Shown: positions 37,079-46,490, counted from the stretch's first letter. The stretch is DNA of 63,285 nt from JAAGZL01 sp050297535 (GCA_050297535.1 JBNKSV010000011.1:1-63285); one strand, 5' to 3'. The notes: generated by a model not told the origin, from the sequence alone. A program made the numbers and translations.

Positions 37079-37393
37079 CTATGCCTTTACCAGCATCCAA
37101 ACACCTATGCCGATAAATCCGATACCGGCAACATAGTGCAGATGTTTTTCACTGACATACTGAGAAATAATCCCACCTGCAAGAACACCGATAGCAGACG
37201 CTACAATCAGCGCCAACGATGCCCCAAGAAATACCGTAAGTTTGCTTACCTCTTTATCAGCGGCAAACAGCATCGTGGCAAGCTGGGTTTTATCCCCCAG
37301 CTCCGCGATAAATACGGCAGTGAATACTGTAAATAATATCTTGTAATCCAATGCTAGTTTCCCCGTATCGTGCAGCTTATCAACTGAATACAT
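37079..37393 (-). CDS. Single-domain UPF0016/GDT1-family membrane protein
   Basis: Small membrane protein of the GDT1 family (cation exporters; bacterial MneA exports manganese). 104 residues with one copy of the signature ELGDKTQLATM at about 31-41, three hydrophobic segments and a GIGVWML end. Most bacterial members have two copies in about 190 residues; this is the half-size type that must pair with itself or a partner. The ATG at 37393 has a poor ribosome site; a TTG at 37351 behind GGGGA would give the usual MDYKILFTVF opening and may be the true start. It sits 6 bp after aroC. Confidence 0.85.
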   Translation of the reverse strand: MYSVDKLHDTGKLALDYKILFTVFTAVFIAELGDKTQLATMLFAADKEVSKLTVFLGASLALIVASAIGVLAGGIISQYVSEKHLHYVAGIGFIGIGVWMLVKA

Positions 37394-37399
37394 TAATCA

Positions 37400-38500
37400 T
37401 CATTTAGGCGCAGCCGGGACGACCGGCGTGCCAGAACGCACATCCATATTTTGGGCGCGGTGCCGCAACAGATGATCCATCAGGGTGATCGCCAGCATGG
37501 CCTCGGCTATCGGGGTAGCGCGGATACCGACACAAGGATCATGTCGCCCTTCTGTACTCACCTCAACCGGTTCGCCTTGCAGATTTATGCTGTTACATGG
37601 AATGTGCAGGCTGGAAGTGGGTTTCATAGCGATACTGACAACTATATCCTGACCGCTGGATATGCCGCCCAGGATACCGCCGGCATGGTTGCTGAGGAAA
37701 CCATTCGGGGTAATCTCATCCCGATGCTCGGTGCCCTTCTGTACCACGCTATGAAAACCTGCCCCAATCTCCACGCCCTTGACCGCATTGATACTCATCA
37801 TAGAGTGGGCGATCTCCGCGTCCAGCCGGTCGAAGATGGGCTCACCCAGGCCGGGCGGTACATTGCTGGCCGTTACGTTAATACGCGCACCGATAGAATT
37901 GCCCTCCTTACGCAGGGCATCCATGTAGGCCTCCAGCTCCGCCAGCTTTGTCACATCCGGGCAGAAGAACGGATTATTGTATACCTCATCCCAATCAAGC
38001 GTTTCGACAACGATAGGGCCTAGTTGCGCCAGATAACCCCTTATCTCTATGCCACAGCTCTGCCTCAGGTATTTCTTGGCGATGGCACCGGCCGCCACCC
38101 GCATGGCGGTCTCACGGGCCGAGGAACGTCCGCCGCCCCGGTAGTCGCGTACTCCATATTTCTGGGTGTAGGTGTAATCGGCATGTCCGGGACGAAACCG
38201 GTCCATGATGTTGGAATAGTCCTTGGAACGCTGATCGGTGTTGTGGATAATCAGTCCGATCGGCGTGCCGGTCGTGACTCCATCGAACACACCTGAGAGG
38301 ATCTGCACCTCATCCGCCTCGCGCCGTTGCGTAGTGTGACGTGAGGTACCAGGTTTGCGGCGATCCAGATCCGGTTGAATATCCAGCTCCGACAACTCCA
38401 TTCCTGGAGGACAGCCATCTACGATACAGCCTATGGCGGGGCCATGGCTCTCGCCGAAGGAGGTCACACTGAATAGTTTTCCGATAGTATTTCCAGACAT
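37400..38500 (-). CDS. aroC: Chorismate synthase
   Basis: Last step of the shikimate pathway, EPSP to chorismate with reduced FMN. 366 residues, all three family signatures present: GESHGPAIGCIVDGCPPG, VRDYRGGGRSSARETAMRVAAGAIA and FLSNHAGGILGGISSGQDI. First gene of aroC-GDT1-MFS on the minus strand. A GC-rich hairpin lies between it and tolC upstream stop-side (38543-38561), so read-through between aroC and tolC is not expected. Confidence 0.97.
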   Translation of the reverse strand: MSGNTIGKLFSVTSFGESHGPAIGCIVDGCPPGMELSELDIQPDLDRRKPGTSRHTTQRREADEVQILSGVFDGVTTGTPIGLIIHNTDQRSKDYSNIMDRFRPGHADYTYTQKYGVRDYRGGGRSSARETAMRVAAGAIAKKYLRQSCGIEIRGYLAQLGPIVVETLDWDEVYNNPFFCPDVTKLAELEAYMDALRKEGNSIGARINVTASNVPPGLGEPIFDRLDAEIAHSMMSINAVKGVEIGAGFHSVVQKGTEHRDEITPNGFLSNHAGGILGGISSGQDIVVSIAMKPTSSLHIPCNSINLQGEPVEVSTEGRHDPCVGIRATPIAEAMLAITLMDHLLRHRAQNMDVRSGTPVVPAAPK

Positions 38501-38542
38501 GAGACCTATTCTAACCGCTTATAGCTAATTGCGTATACAACA

Positions 38543-38561
38543 ACGGGGCCATCGGCCCCGT
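38543..38561 (-). terminator. Intrinsic terminator-like hairpin between aroC and tolC
   Basis: ACGGGGCC and GGCCCCGT form an 8-bp stem with a 3-base loop. On the minus strand, the direction of tolC, it is followed by TGTTGTATAC, so the T-tract is weak. It lies 23 bp beyond the tolC stop. Confidence 0.6.
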
Positions 38562-38583
38562 CGCTTTGCATCTTTACGATAAA

Positions 38584-39894
38584 CTATTTCAACCAGGATT
38601 GTATCTGCTTAAGATCCTCGGCCGACACAATACCGGCAGCCTGCTTCAGCTTCAATCCATTCATAATGTAGTTGTAACGCACATTGGCATAATTTTTCAG
38701 GGAACGATACAGATCGCGCTGAGAGCTAAGCACGTCAACGATAGTGCGGGTACCAACCTCATAACCGGCCTCGGTCGCCTCCAGGGCGCTCCGGGCGGAT
38801 ACGGTGCTAGCCTGCAACGCCCGAACCGAACTGATACTGGCGAGCACACCACGATATGCATCACGTACCTGGCGGGTAACAGAGCGCCGCTCTTTATCCA
38901 GAGTCTCCTGGCTTGCCTCCAAATCAAATCTGGCCTGACGGGTACGTGAATTTACCCCACCACCGGCATACAGAGGAACTGTCAGCTGTAACCCAATAGT
39001 GGATGTATTGGTATCAGAACCGCTGGACAGACTGGTACGGTCCCTGCTGCTTGACCCAACCAGATCCAGGGATGGAAGATGGCCTGACTGTTGTATCTTA
39101 ACGTTGCTGCGCGCCAGCGCGGTCGCCTTCTCTGCCGCCTTGATCGACAGATTCTGCTCCAGCGCCTTGCTGCCCCACTGTTCAACACTATCTGGTATGG
39201 GTTTGGACAGGGCTAGATTCTCGCTCAAGGACGCCAAAGCAGTGATCTTGTGGTTGGTGATCTCATACAGGACCTCCCAGGCGTTATCCAGGGTATTCTC
39301 TGCCTGAATAAGATCCGCTCTTGATTGGTCATAGGCGGCCTGGGCCTCGTGTACCGCGGTTATTGCGATAAGCCCCACATCGAACCTTTGCTTGGCCTGC
39401 TCAAGTTGTCTGCCAATAGCGGCGGTCTCCGCTTTGGCGAATTTCAGATTGTCCTGGGCTAATAGGATATCGAAGTAGGCCTGGGCAGTCCGGATGATCA
39501 AATCCTGTTCAGCAGCGGCATAAGTCGCCTCGGCCTGGGCTATTTGATCATCAGCTTGATCCAACTGCACCCACAGCTCCCTTCTGTAGATCGGCATGGA
39601 AAGATCAATGCTCACGCTGGATTTGTTGTAGGCAGAGCTGCCTTTGCCATTGTTAATGGAGTGCACAGTATCCACATCCACACTGCTGGTGCTGCCTGAC
39701 ATGGATAGACTAGGCAGCAACTGAGCTATGGCCTGCGGTCTGGACTCAAATACAGAGTCTCTGCTGGCCCGGGCAGCCTTAATCTGTGCATCATTCTGCA
39801 CGGCCATTTCATATACCTGCATCAGATTCTCGCCATGGGCTAGGGGCAGCCACAGCGAGGTAATCAAGAATACAGACAGTAACCTTCTCTTCAT
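38584..39894 (-). CDS. TolC-family outer-membrane efflux channel
   Basis: Outer-membrane channel for type I secretion or multidrug export. The ATG at 39894 opens a signal peptide (MKRRLLSVFLITSLWLPLAHG); the open frame to 39957 has no better ribosome site. About 436 residues with the two-fold repeat of TolC, including AQAYFDILLAQDNLKFAKAE and YEVGTRTIVDVLSSQRDLYRS, plus VTVPLY-like strands (QLTVPLYAGGGVN). It is divergent from an ABC exporter across 283 bp; no periplasmic adaptor gene is adjacent, so joint function is only suggested by position. Confidence 0.93.
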   Translation of the reverse strand: MKRRLLSVFLITSLWLPLAHGENLMQVYEMAVQNDAQIKAARASRDSVFESRPQAIAQLLPSLSMSGSTSSVDVDTVHSINNGKGSSAYNKSSVSIDLSMPIYRRELWVQLDQADDQIAQAEATYAAAEQDLIIRTAQAYFDILLAQDNLKFAKAETAAIGRQLEQAKQRFDVGLIAITAVHEAQAAYDQSRADLIQAENTLDNAWEVLYEITNHKITALASLSENLALSKPIPDSVEQWGSKALEQNLSIKAAEKATALARSNVKIQQSGHLPSLDLVGSSSRDRTSLSSGSDTNTSTIGLQLTVPLYAGGGVNSRTRQARFDLEASQETLDKERRSVTRQVRDAYRGVLASISSVRALQASTVSARSALEATEAGYEVGTRTIVDVLSSQRDLYRSLKNYANVRYNYIMNGLKLKQAAGIVSAEDLKQIQSWLK

Positions 39895-40177
39895 TACATC
39901 AATCCCAATGTTGATAATAACCTTATTATACAGATTCTTACAGTAATGCCCTAACAAATACCATTAGAAATAGTATTGTTTTGTATTTCGGAAATATCGA
40001 GATTGTATCATCGTCACAAAACTGAGTCTGTTACAACTTTGGCTCTAAATGCGGTAAGTCGGATATGATATATCGCAATAAAGACAACTCCGTAATTCAT
40101 ATATCCCATAATATTGTCTATGATCACCCTTTCCCAACGCAAACGCCAACGAATATTTGTAATCCTGAATAGTTGAA

Positions 40178-42010
40178 GTGACAGAGCTGACCAAAGAAAT
40201 GCCCATAATAGAGGCGCCACAGGAGCTACGCTCCCGGGCCTATAGCTGGCATGAACTAACCACCATGGTCCTGGGCAGAAGGCGTGAACTCATCACCGCC
40301 AACATCATTGCGATCTTGGGGGCCGTGGTCAGCGTGCCCATACCTCTGCTGATACCCCTGCTGGTGGATGAGGTGCTGCTGCACAAACCGGGCATGTCCG
40401 TAGCCATAATAAACAGTGTCTTTCCTGCCAGTTGGCAGGGACCGGTGCTTTATATCCTAACGATACTGTTTCTGACCCTGTTTCTCCGGCTGCTATCCCT
40501 GCTCCTGGGAGTCTGGCAGATGCGCCAGTTCACCCTAATATCCAAGGATGTGACCTTCCGTATAAGACGCAGCCTGCTGCAACGCCTGGAACGGGTATCC
40601 ATGTCCGAATACGAGACCATGGGCAGCGCCACCGTGGCATCACACATGGTTACGGACATAGACGCCATAGATAATTTCCTCGGCATAGCCACCTCCAAGT
40701 TCCTGGTAGCCATGCTCAGTATCATCGGCACCGCCATCGTCCTGCTCTGGATGAACTGGCAACTGGCCCTGTTCATACTGTTCCTGAACCCGCTGGTTAT
40801 ATACATCACCACCTTATTTGGTCGCAAGGTAAAAAAGCTGAAACGTCAGGAGAACGGAGCCTATCAACAATTTCAGGAAACACTGGCCGAGACCCTAGAC
40901 GCCATCCAGCAGATCCGCGCCAGCAACCGGGAACGGCATTATATCGCACGCATCATCGACAAGGCCGACCATATCCGCCGGTACTCCAAGGCATTCACCT
41001 GGAAGAGTGATGCGGCCCAGCGTCTATCCTTTACCGTATTCCTGTTCGGCTTCGATACCTTCCGCGCCCTGAGTATGCTCATGGTGTTATTCTCCGACCT
41101 CAGCATCGGTCAAATGCTGGCGGTATTCGCCTATCTCTGGTTTATGATGGGGCCGGTACAGGAGGTGCTGGCCATTCAGTACGCATATCACGGGGCTCAG
41201 GCCGCGCTGGAACGAATCAACCGGCTCCTGGGAATAGGTCTGGAACCGCAATACCCCCACAACCAGGACCCATTCGCAGGTAAGACCACCACCGATCTTC
41301 AGATGCAGCACGTCTCTTTTCGTTATGGTGACGGACCGTTGGTTCTTAACGACATCAGTATGAATATAGCGGCCGGTGAGAAGGTGGCCCTGGTCGGGGC
41401 CAGCGGTGGCGGCAAGACCACCATGGTGCAGGTAATACTTGGTCTATATCCACCCAACTCCGGTGAAATTAGTTTCGATGGAGTACCGGTCTCCGAGATC
41501 GGTATGGACATAGTGCGCGCCAACGTCGCCACCGTATTGCAACACCCCGCCCTGCTCAACGACAGTGTCCGCATGAATCTTACCCTGGGCCAGGATATTG
41601 AGGATGAGAGGCTCTGGCAGGCCCTGGAAATAGCCCAACTGGCGGATATCGTCCGGGAGATGGATGCTGGACTGGATACGTTGATCGGTCGTTACGGCGT
41701 GCGTCTATCAGGCGGGCAGAGACAACGCCTGGCCGTGGCCCGCATGGTGTTGAGCGATCCCAAGATAGTAATCCTGGACGAGGCCACCTCATCTCTGGAC
41801 ACCGCAACCGAGGCCAGACTGCACGCTGCTATGCAGACATTCCTGCAAGGGAGAACCACCCTGATCATCGCTCACCGACTCAGCGCGGTGAAACAAGCAG
41901 ATCGGGTGCTGGTGTTTGAGGACGGACGTATCGTCGAAGAGGGACATCACGATGAGCTAATCCAAAACAAAGGCCTCTACTCATCACTGTACGGCCATCA
42001 GGAATCCTAG
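40178..42010 (+). CDS. ABC-type exporter, fused permease and ATPase
   Basis: Half-transporter that pumps lipids, drugs or peptides out of the cytoplasm. 610 residues: six membrane segments at about 35-330, then the ATPase with Walker A GASGGGKTT (about 408), signature LSGGQRQR (about 513), Walker B IVILDEATSSLD and switch IIAHRL. No C39 peptidase domain, so it is not a peptide-leader exporter of that class. The start is either GTG 40178 or ATG 40202; both have weak ribosome sites. A MazG-like gene follows after 3 bp. Divergent from tolC. Confidence 0.93.
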   Translation: MTELTKEMPIIEAPQELRSRAYSWHELTTMVLGRRRELITANIIAILGAVVSVPIPLLIPLLVDEVLLHKPGMSVAIINSVFPASWQGPVLYILTILFLTLFLRLLSLLLGVWQMRQFTLISKDVTFRIRRSLLQRLERVSMSEYETMGSATVASHMVTDIDAIDNFLGIATSKFLVAMLSIIGTAIVLLWMNWQLALFILFLNPLVIYITTLFGRKVKKLKRQENGAYQQFQETLAETLDAIQQIRASNRERHYIARIIDKADHIRRYSKAFTWKSDAAQRLSFTVFLFGFDTFRALSMLMVLFSDLSIGQMLAVFAYLWFMMGPVQEVLAIQYAYHGAQAALERINRLLGIGLEPQYPHNQDPFAGKTTTDLQMQHVSFRYGDGPLVLNDISMNIAAGEKVALVGASGGGKTTMVQVILGLYPPNSGEISFDGVPVSEIGMDIVRANVATVLQHPALLNDSVRMNLTLGQDIEDERLWQALEIAQLADIVREMDAGLDTLIGRYGVRLSGGQRQRLAVARMVLSDPKIVILDEATSSLDTATEARLHAAMQTFLQGRTTLIIAHRLSAVKQADRVLVFEDGRIVEEGHHDELIQNKGLYSSLYGHQES

Positions 42011-42013
42011 CCT

Positions 42014-42322
42014 ATGCACGATCGAATACAGCAATTACAGGATGAGATCGCGTCCTGGTCTGACGCCACCTTTGGTGCGGACCGCCCGCCGCGCATCCCG
42101 CTGCACCATCTGGCTAAAGAGGTCCAGGAATTGATAGAGACGCCTAACGACAGAATGGAATACGCCGATTGCCTGATACTGCTGCTGGATGCCTATCGCA
42201 TGGCTGGCGGTAGCGCAGATGACCTGATTCTGGCCTGCCAGGAGAAACTCGAAATCAACCGGGAACGCGAATGGGGTACGCCTGATGAGAACGGCGTGGT
42301 CGAACATATCCGCAACAGATAA
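42014..42322 (+). CDS. MazG-superfamily nucleotide pyrophosphohydrolase (DUF550-like)
   Basis: Small all-helical protein with the MazG-type metal-binding pattern KEVQELIE at about 35-42 and EYADCLILLLDAY at about 49-61. 102 residues, similar to the dATP/dGTP pyrophosphohydrolase group otherwise common in phages. It is 3 bp after the ABC exporter and presumably co-transcribed; the link between the two is not obvious. Substrate is not known. Confidence 0.8.
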   Translation: MHDRIQQLQDEIASWSDATFGADRPPRIPLHHLAKEVQELIETPNDRMEYADCLILLLDAYRMAGGSADDLILACQEKLEINREREWGTPDENGVVEHIRNR

Positions 42323-42335
42323 CAACAAAGGTTAT

Positions 42336-42354
42336 AAAGGTCATCCAGCCTTTT
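42336..42354. terminator. Weak hairpin between convergent genes
   Basis: AAAGG and CCTTT with an 8-base loop, extended by AT pairs, between the MazG-like gene and the GGDEF-EAL gene. It overlaps the stop codon of the latter, so it is a low-confidence bidirectional terminator. Confidence 0.3.
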
Positions 42355-44491
42355 ATTGATGCACTACAAACCTTGGAGTCACCGCATTCTCAATCATAGC
42401 AATGGCGCTGCTCAACTCACGGGCTGGCACCGGCCTGAGAAAAAAGTAACCCTGGGCATAATCGCAGTTAAGCTTCTGCAACTGAATCATGGTTTCGAAA
42501 TCCTCAACACCTTCGGCCACAACCTTTAGTCCTAGATTGTGGGCAAGCTCAATGGTGGAACGGACAATAGTGGCATCATCGCCATCCTTTAGCATATCGG
42601 TCACAAAGGAGCGGTCGATCTTCACCTCCTGCACCGGAAGACGTTTCAGATAACTGAGGGAAGAATATCCAGTACCAAAATCGTCAATTGAAAAATCTAT
42701 ATCTTCCATATCCGGATGGGTCAGAGTGCTCATCACCAACTCCGGATTGGCCATAAGATCATTCTCGGTAATCTCACACTTAATGCGGTCACTGAAGATA
42801 TCTTCATCTTCACAAAGCTGCTTGATACGCTCGGGAAGCGTGGAGTCCAGTAGATTGCGCACCGAAATGTTTATAGACACCCGCATGTCTACCCCTTCCC
42901 TCGCCCAGACGGACAGCTGTTTGACTGCGGTGCGTATAACCCAGTCCGTCAATGGTTTGATCAACCCAGCACTCTCGGCCATATCAATAAAAAGATCTGG
43001 CGGAATCATCCCCTTTACCGGATGATTCCAGCGAGCCAAGGCCTCTGCCCTGGTAACCTTCCCGGTCTTCAGTTCAACAATAGGTTGATAATAAAGCCTT
43101 AACTGGTCTGCCTCTATAGCACTACGCAGGTCTGCCATCAGCGCCAAACGCTCCACGCTAAAGACATCTGTCGCAGAACTATACACAGCAATGCGTTCCT
43201 CACCCTTTTTGGCCACATACATGGCCACATCGGCACGCCTGAGCAATGTAGCATCATCTTCCCCATGATCAGGAAAGATAGCCATACCGAGGCTGGCGTC
43301 CACAATCAGATTATGGCCATCTACATTAAACGGGGTTGTCAGCTCATCCAACAACTTCCGCGCTACTGACCAAGCCCCAACTTCATCGGTGTCCGGCAAA
43401 ACCAGGGCAAACTCATCTCCTCCCAACCTCCCTATGGTATCCCCCTGACGCAGAACAATGGGAAGTCTCCGCCCCATCTCTTGCAGCAGGAGATCACCAA
43501 CGGGATGGCCAAGAGTATCGTTCACGTCCTTAAAATGGTCCAGATCCAGAAGAAAGACCACAACACTATTATTTGTGCGTTTTGCCTGGATGATGGCATT
43601 CTGCAACCGATCTAAAATAAGCACTCTGTTTGGCAGGCCAGTCAAGGCATCGTGCATGGTTTGATACGCCAGCTGCGCGTTGAGGGTGCGCAGTTCCGTC
43701 GAACGTTCAGCCACCCTCTGTTCCAAGGTTTCATTCAGATGCTCGGCTTTCTCTATGGCCTGTTCTTTAAGCTGGACGGCCGCTTTCAGCTCTTCAGCCA
43801 TATGATTAAAGGACTTGGCCAGATCCGTCAACTCATCATGTCCAGACACTGCAACATGCTGATCAAGGTCGAACATGGCCAGTTTATCGGTACTGCGCAC
43901 CAGTTCGTGGATTCGGGAAAGAATGCGATAACGAAAGATAACAAATATAGCCAAACCAACTGCGCCGGCAATAAGGGCGTTCATCAAAAGCTGGAACAAC
44001 AACCTCTCTTCGGCCTTCCTATAGGCATCACGAGGATCCATGCCTATCACCACATTGCCCAACTGTTTATTTTCAAACATGATTGGCACCTGCAATGATA
44101 TTAAATTGCGGTTGGCCTGAAGGGTCTTGATTTCATTGCCCATATCTTCAGGCACACCAGAACCAGGGGTCACAGCCCGACTCGATGATTTCTGATATTT
44201 GATGATTGGTTGCCCCTTACCATCAAGCACAACCACATAGGCGACATACTGCTGATGGCTCGCATCGGCGGTATAAGCAGAAAGGGTCACATAATCGTAG
44301 GTCAATAGCGGTTCTATACTTATCTCAGCCAACAGACTTGCTAGTGAGTCCCCGCGGGATGATAAATTGTCGATTTGGCGATCAATCTCCTCCTCATACC
44401 TAAAATAGGTATTGGCAAACATCGCCACAATAAGGATACCTGCCACCAAAACGACAAACTGGCCACTTAATCCCCTCCACCATATAGCCAA
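42353..44491 (-). CDS. Membrane GGDEF-EAL protein paired with a binding protein
   Basis: Sensor that makes or degrades cyclic-di-GMP. 712 residues, TTG start at 44491. Order: membrane helix (about 9-27), periplasmic region of about 140 residues, second helix (about 171-191), HAMP (ELVRSTDKLAMFDL to NHMAEELKAAV), short coiled coil, GGDEF (RQGD inhibition site, RLGGDEF), EAL with intact AEALARW, INISVRN, IDDFGTGYSSL, VKIDRSF and VVAEGVED. Both catalytic halves look functional. It starts 3 bp after the stop of a PhnD-like periplasmic binding protein, so the two are very likely a receptor pair, comparable in layout to NspS-MbaA of Vibrio cholerae. Confidence 0.93.
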   Translation of the reverse strand: MAIWWRGLSGQFVVLVAGILIVAMFANTYFRYEEEIDRQIDNLSSRGDSLASLLAEISIEPLLTYDYVTLSAYTADASHQQYVAYVVVLDGKGQPIIKYQKSSSRAVTPGSGVPEDMGNEIKTLQANRNLISLQVPIMFENKQLGNVVIGMDPRDAYRKAEERLLFQLLMNALIAGAVGLAIFVIFRYRILSRIHELVRSTDKLAMFDLDQHVAVSGHDELTDLAKSFNHMAEELKAAVQLKEQAIEKAEHLNETLEQRVAERSTELRTLNAQLAYQTMHDALTGLPNRVLILDRLQNAIIQAKRTNNSVVVFLLDLDHFKDVNDTLGHPVGDLLLQEMGRRLPIVLRQGDTIGRLGGDEFALVLPDTDEVGAWSVARKLLDELTTPFNVDGHNLIVDASLGMAIFPDHGEDDATLLRRADVAMYVAKKGEERIAVYSSATDVFSVERLALMADLRSAIEADQLRLYYQPIVELKTGKVTRAEALARWNHPVKGMIPPDLFIDMAESAGLIKPLTDWVIRTAVKQLSVWAREGVDMRVSINISVRNLLDSTLPERIKQLCEDEDIFSDRIKCEITENDLMANPELVMSTLTHPDMEDIDFSIDDFGTGYSSLSYLKRLPVQEVKIDRSFVTDMLKDGDDATIVRSTIELAHNLGLKVVAEGVEDFETMIQLQKLNCDYAQGYFFLRPVPARELSSAIAMIENAVTPRFVVHQ

Positions 44492-44494
44492 TTA

Positions 44495-45424
44495 CTACGG
44501 CCCCCCGCCAGGATACACTTGTCTGATAATCTCACGGCAATGATCATAATCGCCATCGGTGACAGGCTGCATATCAGACATCTCCATGGAGTCAAGCACC
44601 GCCTTACCTGAAGGACTATCTTTCAGCCCGGTCATAATCTTTTGAATCTTCTCCCTGGTCTCTTGCGGCATATCGTCTTTCACCGCCCAAGGCAGATGCG
44701 GCAGAGGCTCGCTGCGTATTAAATACGTCATCTTGTCGGCATCAATAGCCTTATGCACCATACCGAGTTGTAATGCAATATCTCCTACCCCGGCCGCATC
44801 GGCCTGCCCATGATAGGTGGAAATAATGGCGTTAGGGGGGTTCTTGGCAAAGGCCTCGATATAGTCGCCTTTATTGAGGCCTGCATCACGCAACATATAG
44901 GTCGGGACAATGTAACTAACCATGGCTCCAGGACCGCCACCAAACAATATCTTTTTCCCGCGTAGGTCTTGAATCGTTTTCATGCCGCTATCAGACCTGA
45001 CCATGAGGGCGCCAGCAATGGTGCTTTCACCAAACTCAACATTCTTCGCGATCGCATGATAGCCAAGCTCATCATTGGCGACCACGTATTGATATTGGTT
45101 TAGATGAACCAAATCGTACTCTTTCCTCTTCATTGCCAACCGGAAGGTCGCAAAATTCTTGGCGGTCTTCAGTTGCACCTCCCGCCCCAACTTCTGGGTC
45201 AGGTAGCTTGCCAGCGGGGCAAACATGCTGTGGGTCTGTTTGACATTTCTCCTGGGAAAGATCCCTATCACCAGCGGATCATCGGAGGCAAAAATCTCGG
45301 TAGGAAATATGACTACACAGATTAATAGGAAAATAAATGCAACGCGTACTGACGGCAGAAAGCTGCCTGGCCCAGAATCATCGCTTATATTTTTTTTTGT
45401 TAGATAAACCACGGTTGGATGCAT
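44495..45424 (-). CDS. PhnD-like periplasmic substrate-binding protein
   Basis: Periplasmic binding protein of the phosphate/phosphite/phosphonate (PhnD-like) class. The 309-residue product has an unusually long N-terminal stretch before the hydrophobic signal core (VAFIFLLICVVIFPTEIFA, about 28-46), followed by DPLVIGIFPRRNVKQTHSMFAPLASYL. RGKKILFGGGPGAMVSYIVP and YHGQADAAGVGD are typical of the class. There is no ABC permease or ATPase nearby. With the GGDEF-EAL gene 3 bp downstream, a sensory rather than a transport role is likely. The ligand is unknown. Confidence 0.88.
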   Translation of the reverse strand: MHPTVVYLTKKNISDDSGPGSFLPSVRVAFIFLLICVVIFPTEIFASDDPLVIGIFPRRNVKQTHSMFAPLASYLTQKLGREVQLKTAKNFATFRLAMKRKEYDLVHLNQYQYVVANDELGYHAIAKNVEFGESTIAGALMVRSDSGMKTIQDLRGKKILFGGGPGAMVSYIVPTYMLRDAGLNKGDYIEAFAKNPPNAIISTYHGQADAAGVGDIALQLGMVHKAIDADKMTYLIRSEPLPHLPWAVKDDMPQETREKIQKIMTGLKDSPSGKAVLDSMEMSDMQPVTDGDYDHCREIIRQVYPGGGP

Positions 45425-45570
45425 TAAACCAGGTCAACAGCATTACGCCTAGATAACTTATAATGTAAGCACACCATACAAACTGTTTCAAGGGTATATT
45501 TATTATATAAATTCGCGACTTAGATTAAATATAGATATCCCGCATACTTAATATTGTCATTCTTCCCTAC

Positions 45571-45607
45571 AAAAACAAAAAGGCGCCTCCAAAAGGGAAG
45601 CGCCTTT
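45571..45607 (-). terminator. Intrinsic terminator of rhd-tusA-dsrE2
   Basis: GCGCCTTT and AAAGGCGC (8 bp, extended inside by three pairs) around a TTTT-containing loop, followed on the minus strand by TTTTTGTTTTTG. It begins 23 bp past the dsrE2 stop and is the clearest terminator on this strand in the window. Confidence 0.88.
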
Positions 45608-45629
45608 GCCTACGATTCTGATATTCCGA

Positions 45630-46109
45630 CTATATGTACAGGCAGATATCACTCTCCCCGGCAAACTCGAAGAAACGGGCTGCACCGGCGTACTCCACTT
45701 CGTCCATGAACTCAGACGTATCCATGTCGAACAGGTCAACAGTCATCTGACATGCAATCATTTTGACGTCTGCCTCAAGAGCCAACTCACGCAGCTCTTC
45801 AAGACTTGCCACGCCTTTATCCGCCATCTTCTTCTTCATCATGGCTGTCATCATAGCCTGCATACCTGGTAGCGCCGTACCCAGGACAGGGAACCACTTA
45901 TCCATACCCATAGGCATCGGCATGCCCGGATTACCCAACGGGGTAACCTCCAGGTTTAACTTTTTACGCAACAGCTGCAGACCATAGAAGGTAAAGAAGA
46001 TCTCGACTTCATATCCGAGAGCGGCAGCGGTGGTAGCAAGGATAAAAGGCGGATAGGCCCAATCCAACGACCCCTTGGTCGCGATAATAGCTAGTTTCTT
46101 CTGTTCCAA
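45630..46109 (-). CDS. dsrE2: DsrE2-like sulfur-transfer protein
   Basis: DsrE/F-superfamily protein of the DsrE2 type, thought to take part in cytoplasmic sulfur transfer in sulfur oxidisers. 159 residues from a TTG at 46109 with AGGGGA upstream. The opening KLAIIATKGSLDWAYPPFILATTAAALGYEV is family-typical; Met/Pro-rich central part (NPGMPMPMGMD). Cysteines C120 (MIACQMTVDLF) and C156 near the end are candidate sulfur carriers. It is the third gene of rhd-tusA-dsrE2, the arrangement described in Allochromatium vinosum and other sulfur oxidisers. Confidence 0.9.
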   Translation of the reverse strand: MEQKKLAIIATKGSLDWAYPPFILATTAAALGYEVEIFFTFYGLQLLRKKLNLEVTPLGNPGMPMPMGMDKWFPVLGTALPGMQAMMTAMMKKKMADKGVASLEELRELALEADVKMIACQMTVDLFDMDTSEFMDEVEYAGAARFFEFAGESDICLYI

Positions 46110-46155
46110 CTTGATATCCCCTTTATATTCAGTGCGGCTCGCCTTAAGCGATCGA

Positions 46156-46386
46156 TCATGCCTTTTTCATAAAGAAATGAAATTTGCCGCCTTCTTCGGT
46201 AGACGACATCAGCTCATTACCGGTCTGCTTAGCGAAGGCCTCAAAATCCTTCACCGAACCAGGATCGGTGGCAATGATACGCAGCACCTTACCAGACTCC
46301 ATTGCTGACAGAGTCTTCTTTGCGCGCAGGATTGGAAGGGGGCAGTTCAGTCCACATGCATCCAGTTCTTGATCAAAATCGGCCAT
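46156..46386 (-). CDS. tusA: Sulfur carrier protein TusA
   Basis: Small persulfide carrier, 76 residues, with the conserved CPLP at 15-18 (C15 carries the sulfur) after DACGLN. Its ATG has GGAGAA upstream. In this gene context TusA passes sulfur from the rhodanese towards DsrE-type proteins and the oxidation machinery rather than serving tRNA thiolation only. It lies between the rhodanese and dsrE2 genes. Confidence 0.96.
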   Translation of the reverse strand: MADFDQELDACGLNCPLPILRAKKTLSAMESGKVLRIIATDPGSVKDFEAFAKQTGNELMSSTEEGGKFHFFMKKA

Positions 46387-46490
46387 ATCATTCTCCAGTA
46401 TTAACGGTTGATGTTGTTTATAATTTAAGCCACATCTTATATTCTAACTTTGCGATAAACGCAAGCATCCAGCCCAAACGGGGCGGGTTA

